NCBI GenBank assembly: GCA_913062605.1
Contig: CAJXWQ010000006.1
Span: forward strand, 1 to 64,000
Direction: 5' to 3'
Length of the DNA stretch: 64,000 nt
From: an uncultured Cellvibrionales bacterium
GTDB lineage: Bacteria; Pseudomonadota; Gammaproteobacteria; Pseudomonadales; Porticoccaceae
Positions 17,059-26,043 of this stretch are shown here, one piece after another; the stretch's first letter is position 1; the number at the start of each line of letters is the position of its first letter. The notes below the pieces were generated by a model, which was not told where the DNA came from, searched no databases, and saw only the letters and a program-made list of their open reading frames with translations. Both the position numbers and the translations under genes were made by a program.

Positions 17059-19014
17059 ATGGAATTTAAACCATCCCCAGACATTGTTTGGGAGCCTACC
17101 GAAACTTTAGCTTCCCGGTCTCAAATGAAAAAGTTTATTGAGGCTGCGGGTGTCAAAGACTATGACATGTTGCTTTTACAAGCAGATCAAGATCCAGAAT
17201 GGTTTTGGAATGTTGCGATTCAATTTATGGAGGTGAAGTTTTACAAGGATTACAGCTTGGTTATGGATCGCTCCAAAGGTATTGAGTGGACACAATGGTG
17301 TATTGGTGGCAAGACAAATATGGTGTTGAATTGCCTGGATAAGCATAAAGGAACTGATACATGGGATAAGACTTTTATTCATCATGAGGCTGAAGCTGGA
17401 CGAAAGAGCTCACTTTCCTATGCCGAGCTGGATAAAAAAGTATGTCAGCTAGCAGAAGGTTTGCGTTCATTAGGGCTGGGGAAAGGCGATGCAATTGGCC
17501 TATATATGCCCATGATTCCAGAGGTTGCGATCGCATTTTTGGCCATTGTTAAAATCGGGGGTGTGGTTATCCCTCTCTTTTCTGGATTTGGGCCAGAGCC
17601 TATTACCGTTCGTCTGAATGATGGGGTTGCAAAAGCGGTAATCACTGTAGATGGAGCTCCAAGACGAGGGAAAACGGTCAATTTGAAGTTAACAATTGAT
17701 AAGGTGAAAAAAAGTATACCGTCGCTGGAGCATGTGATCATTTTTAATCATATGGATCTTGATATTAAACATGAGCTTGGTGATTGTGATTGGACAGCGC
17801 TGCTTAGTGATATGCCAGGCACCAGTGAAACAGAGGTAATGGATGCTGACGACCCGATGATGTTGGTTTATACGTCGGGTACAACAGGTATGCCTAAAGG
17901 AACAGTGCAAACACATTGTGGTTTTATGGTTAAGGCAATGTTTGATTTGCAGGTTTTGTCAGAATTGACAGGTGATGACAAATTGTTATGGATGAGTGAC
18001 ATGGGCTGGGTGGTTGGTCCATTACAAATTTTGGGTGCCTCATTCACCGGTGCAACTTTGATTATGGGTGAAGGCGGGCCTTCTTACCCTGATTCAGCCC
18101 GGATTTGGCGACTCATTGACGAATACAAGGTGACCTGGCTTGGTTTCGCTCCGACCATTGCGCGTATGTTTATGAATCAACCAGAAGACTCTGTTAGTCA
18201 GTACGATTTTTCGTCATTAAAAGTGGTTTTGACTACAGGAGAGCCTTGGAATCCAGATGCCTGGATGTGGCTTTTTGACAAAGTTTGTAGAAAGTCTGCA
18301 CCAATCCTCAATCTGGTCGGTGGTACTGAAATAGGCTGTGGGATTTTAGGTTGCACTGTTCTTCGGCCGCTTAAACCTTGTTGTTTTAATACAGCAATTC
18401 CTGGTATGGGGGCTGATGTTATTAATGATCAAGGATTGTCGGTCGAAGAGGGTATGGTTGGAGAGTTAGCACTCCGTAATCCCTCTATCGGCTTGACTCG
18501 GGGGCTGTGGAATAATCCTGAACGTTACCTAGACAGCTATTGGAGAACGGTGCCGGGTATTTGGGTGCATGGGGACTGGGCGGTTAAAGATAAAGATAGT
18601 ATGTGGTACGTTTTGGGACGATCAGACGATACGCTCAAAATTGCAGGGAAGAGAACAGGCCCAGCTGAAATAGAAGGGCCTATATTAGAAACGGGAAGAA
18701 TTGTTGAGGTGGCCGTTATTGGTGTTCCAGATGAGGTCGGTGGCTCCTCGGTAGTTTGTGTTTGTGTTCCTAAAAGTAATTATGAAAATGAGGTGGGACT
18801 TAAAACACTCTTAGCTAATGCAGTAACAGATGCAATGGGGCGTGCCTACAAGCCTAAACAAATTATTTTTGTTCAAGATTTACCTAAAACTCGAACATTA
18901 AAAGTTATGCGCCGGGTAGTCAAAGCTGTATTGCTTGGCAAAGCCCCCGGGGACTTGTCTTCAATGATTAATCCAGAGGCCATTGGTTTTCTGAAGCAAG
19001 AAAGATTAAACTAA
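17059..19014 (+). CDS. AMP-forming acyl-CoA synthetase, acetyl-CoA-synthetase-like
   Basis: From ATG 17059 (GGAG eight bases upstream; an in-frame GTG at 17038 lacks one) the product is 651 residues, the usual length of acetyl/acetoacetyl-CoA synthetases, and it keeps the ACS N-terminal extension. Visible motifs are the P-loop TSGTTGMPKGTVQTH, VGGTEIGCG, the hinge region WVHGDWAVKD and the C-terminal catalytic lysine in TRTLKVMRR. These enzymes join a carboxylic acid to CoA via an acyl-adenylate. Directly after a ketone carboxylase it most likely activates the beta-keto acid product (for acetone, acetoacetate). The exact acid is unknown. Confidence 0.85.
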   Translation: MEFKPSPDIVWEPTETLASRSQMKKFIEAAGVKDYDMLLLQADQDPEWFWNVAIQFMEVKFYKDYSLVMDRSKGIEWTQWCIGGKTNMVLNCLDKHKGTDTWDKTFIHHEAEAGRKSSLSYAELDKKVCQLAEGLRSLGLGKGDAIGLYMPMIPEVAIAFLAIVKIGGVVIPLFSGFGPEPITVRLNDGVAKAVITVDGAPRRGKTVNLKLTIDKVKKSIPSLEHVIIFNHMDLDIKHELGDCDWTALLSDMPGTSETEVMDADDPMMLVYTSGTTGMPKGTVQTHCGFMVKAMFDLQVLSELTGDDKLLWMSDMGWVVGPLQILGASFTGATLIMGEGGPSYPDSARIWRLIDEYKVTWLGFAPTIARMFMNQPEDSVSQYDFSSLKVVLTTGEPWNPDAWMWLFDKVCRKSAPILNLVGGTEIGCGILGCTVLRPLKPCCFNTAIPGMGADVINDQGLSVEEGMVGELALRNPSIGLTRGLWNNPERYLDSYWRTVPGIWVHGDWAVKDKDSMWYVLGRSDDTLKIAGKRTGPAEIEGPILETGRIVEVAVIGVPDEVGGSSVVCVCVPKSNYENEVGLKTLLANAVTDAMGRAYKPKQIIFVQDLPKTRTLKVMRRVVKAVLLGKAPGDLSSMINPEAIGFLKQERLN

Positions 19015-19113
19015 CAATCATTAGGTAGAAATTCCTGTTGGGATATTCTATCGCTAACTGTTTTCATTAACCCGTGTTTTATATGTAGAGCCTTAGGGGT
19101 TTTCCTGATAATA

Positions 19114-20271
19114 ATGGATAAAGATAATACTGAGTGGCCGTTGAAAGGTGTCTGTGTGTATGAAGTGGGCACCAGTGTTGCAGCGCCTTATGGCACATGG
19201 ATTCTGGCAGCCTTAGGTGCGGAGGTTATTAAGATTGAACCCGAGGGAAGGGGGGATGATTGTCGTCATTGGGGCCCTCCCTTCTGGAATGGCATGTCAT
19301 CCATGTTTCAGGCATTAAATAGGGATAAAAAATCGGTAACGGTCGACTTGAGTAACCCAAAAGATAAGGCTTGGCTGCGGAATGAATTGATTACGAGTGC
19401 CGATGTGGTGCTACAAAATATGCGTCCGGGGAAAATTAACTCGCTTGGGTTGGGTTCTAAGTCACTCTGTAAAGAAAACCCAAGACTTGTTTACTGCAAT
19501 ATATGGGCCTTTGGTCAAACAGGTCCTATGGCAGACAAACCCGGCTATGATCCTCTTATGCAGGCCTATAGTGGATTGATGGGGCTTAATGGCGAGGAGG
19601 GTCGCCCACCGGTCAGGGTGGGTACATCCATTATTGATATGAGTACTGGTATGTGGTGTGCCATTGGGATCCTGGCTGCGTTGTTAGATCGACAGAAAAC
19701 AGGGAAAGGGTCTGTTGTTGATACTTCACTTTATGAAACATCGTTAGGTTGGATGACCTCTCACATGGCCAGCTACCATGCCACGGGTAAATTGCCTGTT
19801 CCTCAGGGGTCGGGTGTGCAGGGGCTGGCTCCGTACCAAGCTTTTGAGTGTGCTGATGGCTATTTAGTCATAGCGGCACCCAACGATAAACTATTTGACT
19901 TGTTAAAAGGTGCTTTAGGTCATCCAGGCTGGATGGATGAGCACTGTTTTCAGACAAACTCGGAACGGTTTAAAAATAAGACAGAGTTAGCTCGGCGAAT
20001 GACAGCCATTCTTATTAAACAGAATCGTGCCCACTGGCAAGAAAAATTTGATCAGGCTGGTATTCCCAATGCACCTATTCAGCAGGTTGATGAGGTGCTC
20101 GATGACCTGCAAACGCAATCTTTAGGTATCATTCAGGAGTCGGTTGAAAATGCGATGAAGCTGGTTGGTCTCCCAATCATGCTTAATGGTAAGCGTCCAC
20201 CGATAAGAAATGAAGCACCTAAACTGGGTGCTGATAATGACACAATAAAGAATACAGGGGATAGCACATGA
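19114..20271 (+). CDS. Family III CoA-transferase (CaiB/BaiF)
   Basis: A 385-residue class III CoA-transferase. The conserved catalytic aspartate is D146 in GYDPLMQAYSG, and the family start GTSVAAPYGTWILAALGAEVIKIEP and the segment VDTSLYET are present. These enzymes move CoA between carboxylic acids through a mixed-anhydride mechanism. Its stop overlaps the start of the acyl-CoA dehydrogenase gene by 4 bp (ATGA), so they form one translational unit. It may activate an acid that the dehydrogenase then oxidises. Donor and acceptor are unknown. Confidence 0.88.
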   Translation: MDKDNTEWPLKGVCVYEVGTSVAAPYGTWILAALGAEVIKIEPEGRGDDCRHWGPPFWNGMSSMFQALNRDKKSVTVDLSNPKDKAWLRNELITSADVVLQNMRPGKINSLGLGSKSLCKENPRLVYCNIWAFGQTGPMADKPGYDPLMQAYSGLMGLNGEEGRPPVRVGTSIIDMSTGMWCAIGILAALLDRQKTGKGSVVDTSLYETSLGWMTSHMASYHATGKLPVPQGSGVQGLAPYQAFECADGYLVIAAPNDKLFDLLKGALGHPGWMDEHCFQTNSERFKNKTELARRMTAILIKQNRAHWQEKFDQAGIPNAPIQQVDEVLDDLQTQSLGIIQESVENAMKLVGLPIMLNGKRPPIRNEAPKLGADNDTIKNTGDST

Positions 20272-21440
20272 ATGAAATATCAATCCCGCTGGGGCGTGAC
20301 TATGCCGATATTCGCGATGTGGTAGATAAAATATGCGCTAATTTCCCGGGTGAATACTGGCGAAAAATGGATGAAGAAGGTGCGTACCCAGAAGCCTTCG
20401 TTCATGCACTGACAGAATCTGGTTTCCTGTCGGCACTCATTCCTGAAGAGTATGGGGGGGTAGGTTTGCCACTGCGTGCAGCGGCGGTGATTGTGGAAAC
20501 GATTCATGCTTCTGGTGGCTCAGCATCAGCCTGCCATGCACAAATGTATATTATGGGCGCTATTTTACGTCATGGTAGTGAAGAGCAAAAGCAAAAATAC
20601 TTGCCACGAATTGCCAGTGGTGAATTGAGATTACAGGCTTTTGCTGTTACGGAGCCAATATCAGGTTCAGATACAACCAGCCTCAGAACAAGGGCTGTTC
20701 GTCAGGGTGATAAGTATATTATTAATGGTCAAAAGGTGTGGACCAGTCGAGCATTACAATCGGACTTGATGTTATTGCTGGCCAGAACAACACCTCTGAG
20801 TGAGGTGCCCAAACCTACAGATGGATTGTCAATTTTTCTTGTAGATATGCGGGATGTTGTAGGTCATAGCATGGAAATTCACCCGATTGATACCATGATT
20901 AATCACAATACGACAGAAGTCTTTTTTGACAATATGGAAATTCCGGCCGATGCCCTGATTGGTGAAGAAGGTAAAGGTTTTCGTTATGTCATGAGTGGAA
21001 TGAATGCAGAGCGGGTGATTATTGCCGGTGAGAGTTTGGGGGATGCCAGGTTTTTTATTGAAAAATCGACCGCCTATGCAAATGAAAGAAAAATTTTTGG
21101 TGGAGCAATAGGTAAAAACCAGGGGGTTCAATTTCCAATTGCCAGAGCTTATGCAGAAACCGAAGCAGCAGAATTGATGGCAAGAAAAGCCGCCGCGCTT
21201 TTTGACGCGGGGGAGCCTTGTGGTGCAGAAGCTAACATAGCAAAGATGTTATGTGCAGAAGCCGCCTGGAATGCAGGTGAAGTTTGTATGCAAACCCATG
21301 GAGGTTTTGCCTTTGCCCGAGAATATGATATTGAACGTAAATGGCGTGAAGCAAGGCTTTATCTTATTGCACCAATATCAACCAATATGATTTTAAGCTA
21401 TATCGGGCAGCATATTTTAGGTATGCCGAAATCATATTAG
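20268..21440 (+). CDS. Acyl-CoA dehydrogenase
   Basis: A 390-residue flavin-dependent acyl-CoA dehydrogenase. Typical segments are LIPEEYGGVGLPL, the FAD-contacting AVTEPISGSDTTSLRTRA, the KVWTSRA strand, GEEGKGFRYVMSGMNAERVIIA, and the C-terminal QTHGGFAFAREYDIERKWREARL. It introduces a 2,3 double bond into an acyl-CoA and passes electrons to ETF, probably the pair at 7480-9164. It is translationally coupled to the CaiB-type transferase and is followed, after about 200 bp, by an SDR and a crotonase, giving a beta-oxidation-like set. Confidence 0.9.
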   Translation: MNEISIPLGRDYADIRDVVDKICANFPGEYWRKMDEEGAYPEAFVHALTESGFLSALIPEEYGGVGLPLRAAAVIVETIHASGGSASACHAQMYIMGAILRHGSEEQKQKYLPRIASGELRLQAFAVTEPISGSDTTSLRTRAVRQGDKYIINGQKVWTSRALQSDLMLLLARTTPLSEVPKPTDGLSIFLVDMRDVVGHSMEIHPIDTMINHNTTEVFFDNMEIPADALIGEEGKGFRYVMSGMNAERVIIAGESLGDARFFIEKSTAYANERKIFGGAIGKNQGVQFPIARAYAETEAAELMARKAAALFDAGEPCGAEANIAKMLCAEAAWNAGEVCMQTHGGFAFAREYDIERKWREARLYLIAPISTNMILSYIGQHILGMPKSY

Positions 21441-21647
21441 AGTTAAGTCACACTGACGTGGGTGGATAAAATCTATCTATTTAGCAACAGGAGTTTTCTT
21501 TTTAATAAAACGGTTATTTGTTGGCTTCAATAAAGGCAGCTGAAGTAATAGCCGATTACTCACTATAAAAAAACTACTTACTCAGGGTAAACATACCCGG
21601 GAAATGCATTGCTGGTTTAAGGCGTATAAGCGTTAGGAGAAAAGCAA

Positions 21648-22556
21648 GTGATAATGAACGGTAAGGTTGTATTGGTAACGGGAGCTGGCCGGGGAATAGG
21701 CAGGGCAATAGCTTTAATGATGGCACAGGAAGGTGCAAAGGTTGTTGTAAATGACTTGGGGGCCAGTATTGGTGGAGAGGGTAATGATATAAGCCCGGCC
21801 CAGGAGGTTGTAGATAAGATATGTTCCTCTGGAGGAGAAGCTATTTTGAACGCTGATAGTGTCTCTGAGTTATCTGGTGCTGAAGCAATGATACAAGCAG
21901 CAATTGATAACTTTGGCAGAATTGACACTGTGGTAAACAATGCGGGTATTCTGCGGGATAAAATTTTCCATAAGATGACGCCAGACGACTGGCATTCAGT
22001 GATCAATGTTCATTTAACCGGAAGTTTCAATACTGCACATGTTGCAGCCCAGTATTTTCGACAACAGGAAAGCGGTAGCTTTGTTTTTATGACATCAACC
22101 TCAGGGTTGATCGGTAATTATGGTCAGGCAAACTATTCTGCCGCCAAATTAGGAATTGTTGCACTGTCAAAAAGTATTGCATTGGATATGGCCCGCTATA
22201 ATGTGCGTTCTAACTGTATTTCCCCATTTGCTTGGAGTCGAATGATTGGTTCTATACCTGTTGGGACGCCAGAGCAGAAACAACGAGTTGATAAATTAAA
22301 AGAGATGACCCCAGAAAAAGTAGCCCCGATGGCTGTTTACCTTGCCAGTGACTCAGCAAGAGAGGTTACAGGGCAAATTTTTTCTGTCCGCAATAATGAA
22401 ATATTTCTGATGTCACAACCACGACCAGTACGTTCATCACATCGCTCAGAAGGCTGGACACCAAAGACCATTGCAGATCATGCAATCCCTGCACTTAAGG
22501 GCAGTTTCTATCCTTTGGATAGGTCTTCAGATGTTTTCTCTTGGGATCCTGTTTAG
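21648..22556 (+). CDS. Short-chain dehydrogenase/reductase
   Basis: A 302-residue SDR with a full signature: nucleotide-binding TGAGRGIG near residues 11-18, NNAG at 97-100, and catalytic Y163/K167 in NYSAAKLG, with serines just upstream in MTSTSG. The extended C-terminal tail (about 50 residues beyond the core) resembles 3-hydroxyacyl-CoA dehydrogenase domains of multifunctional beta-oxidation enzymes. GTG 21648 is favoured by TAGGAGA seven bases upstream; ATG 21654 is an alternative. A role in oxidising a 3-hydroxyacyl-CoA made by neighbouring enzymes is inferred. Confidence 0.85.
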   Translation: MIMNGKVVLVTGAGRGIGRAIALMMAQEGAKVVVNDLGASIGGEGNDISPAQEVVDKICSSGGEAILNADSVSELSGAEAMIQAAIDNFGRIDTVVNNAGILRDKIFHKMTPDDWHSVINVHLTGSFNTAHVAAQYFRQQESGSFVFMTSTSGLIGNYGQANYSAAKLGIVALSKSIALDMARYNVRSNCISPFAWSRMIGSIPVGTPEQKQRVDKLKEMTPEKVAPMAVYLASDSAREVTGQIFSVRNNEIFLMSQPRPVRSSHRSEGWTPKTIADHAIPALKGSFYPLDRSSDVFSWDPV

Positions 22557-22643
22557 TATTAAATATTTAGCTAGTAGAAAATAGCGACAATGAAGTTTTG
22601 AAAAATACTTTATTAAATAGATAAATGAATCGGAGAAATATTG

Positions 22644-23447
22644 ATGAACTATACTGATTTTCAATACTTGTTGTTTGAGCATAAAGGCAATGGGGTTTTA
22701 TTAATTACCATTAACCGTCCAGATGTAATGAATGCAACAAATGCTCGCTTGCATTGGGAGCTGACTAAAATTTGGAATGTAGTTGATGAGGATATAAACA
22801 CCAAAGTTATCATTATTACAGGAGCTGGAGATCGAGCCTTTTCTGCTGGCGGAGACCTTGAGTGGGTAAGCGAAATGGCAGGAAACCCCTCAAGTATTGA
22901 AAATGTTAAAAAAGAAGCAGCAGATCTTGTTTATAACATTTTAAATTGTAGTAAGCCGATCATTTCTGCTATTAATGGTGTTGCTGTGGGTGCAGGATTA
23001 GTTGCTGCCCTGCTTGCAGATATCAGTATTATCTCAGCAGAAAATGGTCGATTTACTGATGGTCACGTCAAGTTAGGTGTTTCAGCAGGAGATCATGCTG
23101 CCATTATATGGCCATTATTATGTGGTATGGCTAAGGCAAAATATTATTTGATGACCGCTGACTTTATTAATGCCGAAGAGGCTGAGCGAATGGGAATGGT
23201 AAGCTTATGTGTACCACATGATGAATTAATGGCTAAAGCTTTTGTGATTGCCGATAAGTTGGCAAATGGAAGCCAGGTTGCTATTAAAGGAACAAAAAAG
23301 GCACTTAATGGTTGGATGCAGATGGCGTCCCCCATTTTTGAAAGCTCGTTGCGGGAAGAGATGCTTAATTTCCTAGGCGATGATGCTAAGGAAGGTATAG
23401 CTGCTATCCGTGAAAAAAGAGCGCCAGATTTCCCCTCAGCTAGGTAG
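22644..23447 (+). CDS. Crotonase-family protein (enoyl-CoA hydratase/isomerase fold)
   Basis: A 267-residue crotonase-fold protein from ATG 22644 (CGGAGA upstream; an adjacent TTG at 22641 is equally possible). The CoA-binding and oxyanion-hole segments AFSAGGDLEWVSEM and INGVAVGAGLVAALLADISI are clear. At the place where hydratases carry the first catalytic Glu the sequence reads FTDGHVKLGVSAGDHAAI, so that glutamate appears to be absent. The protein may therefore be an isomerase, hydrolase or lyase rather than a hydratase. It is the last gene of the catabolic island. Confidence 0.82.
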   Translation: MNYTDFQYLLFEHKGNGVLLITINRPDVMNATNARLHWELTKIWNVVDEDINTKVIIITGAGDRAFSAGGDLEWVSEMAGNPSSIENVKKEAADLVYNILNCSKPIISAINGVAVGAGLVAALLADISIISAENGRFTDGHVKLGVSAGDHAAIIWPLLCGMAKAKYYLMTADFINAEEAERMGMVSLCVPHDELMAKAFVIADKLANGSQVAIKGTKKALNGWMQMASPIFESSLREEMLNFLGDDAKEGIAAIREKRAPDFPSAR

Positions 23448-23471
23448 CGTAACTTCAGCGTATAACAAATT

Positions 23472-23580
23472 AGTGATTTCCCCCACCAATTTCGGACACT
23501 TCGTTAAGCGAGTACAATTACTCAAAGAGGTGAATAATGACAAAATCAACAACCCGAAAACACTATACTCCTGAATTTAA
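23472..23580 (+). mobile_element. IS3-family left-end remnant with truncated orfA
   Basis: The stretch beginning TGATTTCCCCCACCAATTTC looks like the left terminal repeat and leader of an IS3-family element. A Shine-Dalgarno (GAGG) and ATG at 23537 follow. The reading frame opens with residues MTKSTTRKHYTPEFN, typical of the start of IS3-family OrfA, then loses similarity and stops at 23593. The rest of the transposase is missing. The break lies at the sequence GAATTTAA, where the hairpin-rich element begins. Confidence 0.72.
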
Positions 23581-23710
23581 CCGCGTAGCGTAAAGCTCGG
23601 GAGCTTGCCCCCGAGCTGGACGGCTTGCAATGGCTAAAGCCATTGTGGCGTCTCGAAGAGACGTACTAGCAAGAATCCCGGGGTTATCCGGGGGGGTGCT
23701 GTTAAACACG
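23581..23710 (+). mobile_element. Hairpin-rich element resembling the 3' (omega-RNA) end of a TnpB/IS200-IS605-type transposon
   Basis: About 130 bp containing four successive hairpins: 23595-23616 (GCTCGGG arms), 23629-23644 (AATGGC-TAAA-GCCATT), 23649-23663 (CGTCTC-GAA-GAGACG) and about 23677-23692 (CCCGG arms). The order, the AGAATCCC lead-in and the trailing GCTGTTAAAC resemble right ends of IS200/IS605-type tnpB elements, whose ends encode the guide RNA scaffold. No tnpB or tnpA is present. It starts directly after TTTAA inside the IS3 orfA fragment. Assignment is from remembered family features only. Confidence 0.45.
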
Positions 23711-24197
23711 GTGAGTTGTGGGTAAGTAGGCTGATTGTTGATATGGATCTCGCATAATTAATGATTATGTTAAACCCTTCAGGGGAATAATTGATCACAC
23801 AAGATTGCCACAGATATGAATAAAAAGGGAGTAGTAGAATGGTATTCTTGAGAAATATTTTTCTACAGGCTTGTTAGTGCTCGACTGGATTTGGCGAGGA
23901 GAAATTGTACTAGTGAGATTCTAGTGTGATTCTAGTGTGATTTGAGAGTTTCCGATGTTTGGCAAGCTCCGTAATTATCCCTGCTAATTCTATAAACAGG
24001 GATGATTAATTCCCTGTTATTGATTTAGGGAAATTAGGGCTTAGGTTCTGTGAGCACCTGGCTGTAGCAAGGGTAGGGGGCCTAAAGCTAGCTAAAAGTG
24101 GATGTTTTCTCTGTAAATCAGGGTTATCTGGGAAATATTACCTTGTTGTTGCAGAGACTGGTTCGCAGAAGACTACTACCACCGCCATAAATAAAAA
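23711..24197. other. Non-coding stretch after the IS remnants
   Basis: No gene seen. It includes an 11-bp direct repeat, GATTCTAGTGT, twice in tandem at 23917-23938 with a partial third unit. The stretch is AT-rich and probably decayed mobile-element or intergenic DNA. Confidence 0.5.
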
Positions 24198-24221
24198 GCC
24201 CCCAAATTGGGGGCTTTTTTT
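24193..24221. terminator. Bidirectional intrinsic terminator
   Basis: A perfect hairpin (AGCCCCCAA, then TTGGGGGCT) flanked by A-tract and T-tract, so it can stop transcription in both directions. It serves the minus-strand GST gene ending at 24264. Confidence 0.85.
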
Positions 24222-24263
24222 ATGCGTGAAAACTACGACTCGATCTTGATTGTTAGTGATAGC

Positions 24264-24899
24264 TCAGGCTTGGGCACTTGGTCGAGCTGATACTTCGTCA
24301 TACCAGCGCAACGTGTTGGTATTTTCCTTCGGAATTTCCACCTCTGCCCACTTGGCAAAATCAATGGCACAGAGGGCGGTAATATCCACCATGGTGAAAG
24401 GGTCGCCAGTGATAAATTTGGAATCTTTAAGGTAGTGCTCAAGCCAATGGAAAAAGAGGTCGAGCGTTTTATAACCACGTTCCATCAGCCCATCAATTGC
24501 AGGTATACCATCGACACCTGGGAGGCTTCGGTACGAGAAATTCTCATTTTTGGTGTTGTTACGGAAGGCCTCGGAGGTAGCAATCATGCCATCAAACTCC
24601 ATTTTCCGTTGCAGGCATTCAATTTGAGCGCGCTCCACAGGCGTGGTGCCCAACAGAGGGGGCTCTGGATAGATATCCTCCAAATACTTACATATAGCCA
24701 TGGTCTCATCAAATCGGGTGCCGTCATCAAGTTCTAATACGGGCAATAACCCACGGGGATTAATTGATAAAAATTTATCTTTGAGGTTTTCACCGCCGAC
24801 GATATCTATTTCGACTTTTGGTATATCCAGCCCTTTTTCCGCAATAAATATTCGGGCTCGTCTGGGATTTGGGGCAACAGAACAGTCATAAAATTTCAT
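24264..24899 (-). CDS. Glutathione S-transferase family protein
   Basis: From ATG 24899 (GGAG about 10 bp upstream) the product is 211 residues, starting MKFYDCSVAPNPRRARIFIAEKG. An upstream in-frame ATG at 24974 would add 25 residues foreign to the family. The thioredoxin-like N-terminal domain has the expected NPRGLLPVLEL cis-Pro segment and DETMAICKYLED; an all-helical C-terminal domain follows. It probably conjugates or reduces electrophiles in the cytosol; the substrate is unknown. It is monocistronic. Confidence 0.85.
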   Translation of the reverse strand: MKFYDCSVAPNPRRARIFIAEKGLDIPKVEIDIVGGENLKDKFLSINPRGLLPVLELDDGTRFDETMAICKYLEDIYPEPPLLGTTPVERAQIECLQRKMEFDGMIATSEAFRNNTKNENFSYRSLPGVDGIPAIDGLMERGYKTLDLFFHWLEHYLKDSKFITGDPFTMVDITALCAIDFAKWAEVEIPKENTNTLRWYDEVSARPSAQA

Positions 24900-25062
24900 G
24901 GGTACTGGTCTCCATAAAGTGAAGTTTACAGGCAGGTTTTGGCAATTAATTTTATCTGGGAACGCTCGTTCCAAATTGACTGGATGGAAATATACCCTAG
25001 TGTTCCATGGGATGTATAGATGGTTGGGCTGTTACATGTGGTGGAAACCAAATGAAGGCTAA

Positions 25063-25773
25063 CTACGAAAAAAGCTTTGATAGCAACACGGGGATAGCCG
25101 TTTCAACACGAAGAATACGGTTGCCCAGTGTAATAGACTGGAAGCCCACTTCTTCCAGCTTTTCGATCTCGTAGTCGATAAAGCCACCTTCAGGGCCAAT
25201 GGCTAGTGTGGTTGGTTGGTCGAGCCCCATGGGGCAGGGAAGTCCTCCTGAGGGGTGTGCAACTAATGGGTGGGTGTTGGCGATAATATGGTCTAGTTCA
25301 TCTTCAACAAAGGGCTTAAAACGTTTTTTGATAAGCACTTCGGGCAGCCGGGTATCGCACCCTTGCTCAAGTCCCAGAAGAAGTTGCTCCTCAATAGCTG
25401 AATTTTCCAGCCAAGGTGTTTGCCAGTAGCTTTTTTCAACTCGCCAAGTGTTAATTAAGTACAGTTGTTTAACGCCCATGGTAGCAATGGTTTGAAAAAT
25501 TCGTCGAAGCATTTTGGGGCGGGGTAATGCCAAAACGAGTGTTAGAGGAAGAGGGGCTGGCGGTTGATCGGTTAACGACACTTCCAGTTGGGCCGATTGA
25601 GTATTAATTTTTAGGACCGTTGCTTTTCCCATCTTCCCATTAACCCTGCCGGCTTTAAGTATATCGCCGGCACAGGCACGATGGATTTCGGTCAGGTGTT
25701 TTAAGCGGCGCCCAGAGAGCTCCACCAGGTTTTCAGAGACAAAGTCACTGTCTTTCAGAAGGAGTAAGTTCAT
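25063..25773 (-). CDS. rsmE: 16S rRNA (uracil1498-N3)-methyltransferase
   Basis: From ATG 25773 the product is 236 residues, beginning MNLLLLKDSDF as in RsmE proteins; an upstream TTG/ATG start would add an unrelated 18 residues. The N-terminal PUA-like domain contains GRRLKHLTEIHR, and the SPOUT methyltransferase part ends with the trefoil-knot SAM site: LAIGPEGGF, then ITLGNRILRVETA. It methylates U1498 in the decoding region of 16S rRNA. Confidence 0.93.
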   Translation of the reverse strand: MNLLLLKDSDFVSENLVELSGRRLKHLTEIHRACAGDILKAGRVNGKMGKATVLKINTQSAQLEVSLTDQPPAPLPLTLVLALPRPKMLRRIFQTIATMGVKQLYLINTWRVEKSYWQTPWLENSAIEEQLLLGLEQGCDTRLPEVLIKKRFKPFVEDELDHIIANTHPLVAHPSGGLPCPMGLDQPTTLAIGPEGGFIDYEIEKLEEVGFQSITLGNRILRVETAIPVLLSKLFS

Positions 25774-26043
25774 AGTGCATTGTGCATTGGCTATACAAAG
25801 GTCAGTTATAGGATAGCGTTTAACCAATTGGAGAGATACAGAAGCTCAAGATGAACCCTGTGTACTAACAAAATCTAAATCTGGTGTTTGTGAAAGACTT
25901 AAACAGTTAAAATATGTCAGCACGGGCCAGTATCGCTTCAGACACTTTGACAAAATACTTATATCTTAAGGTTGCCTCTTGTGCCGAGTACCGAACAGAA
26001 AAATATTATTACCTGATCGGCCTTTATCGCTGTATGTGACTGT

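Noticed and set aside
23911-23945. Possible CRISPR-like repeat (GATTCTAGTGT units)
   Set aside because: Units are 11 bp, directly adjacent without spacers, and only two full copies exist.
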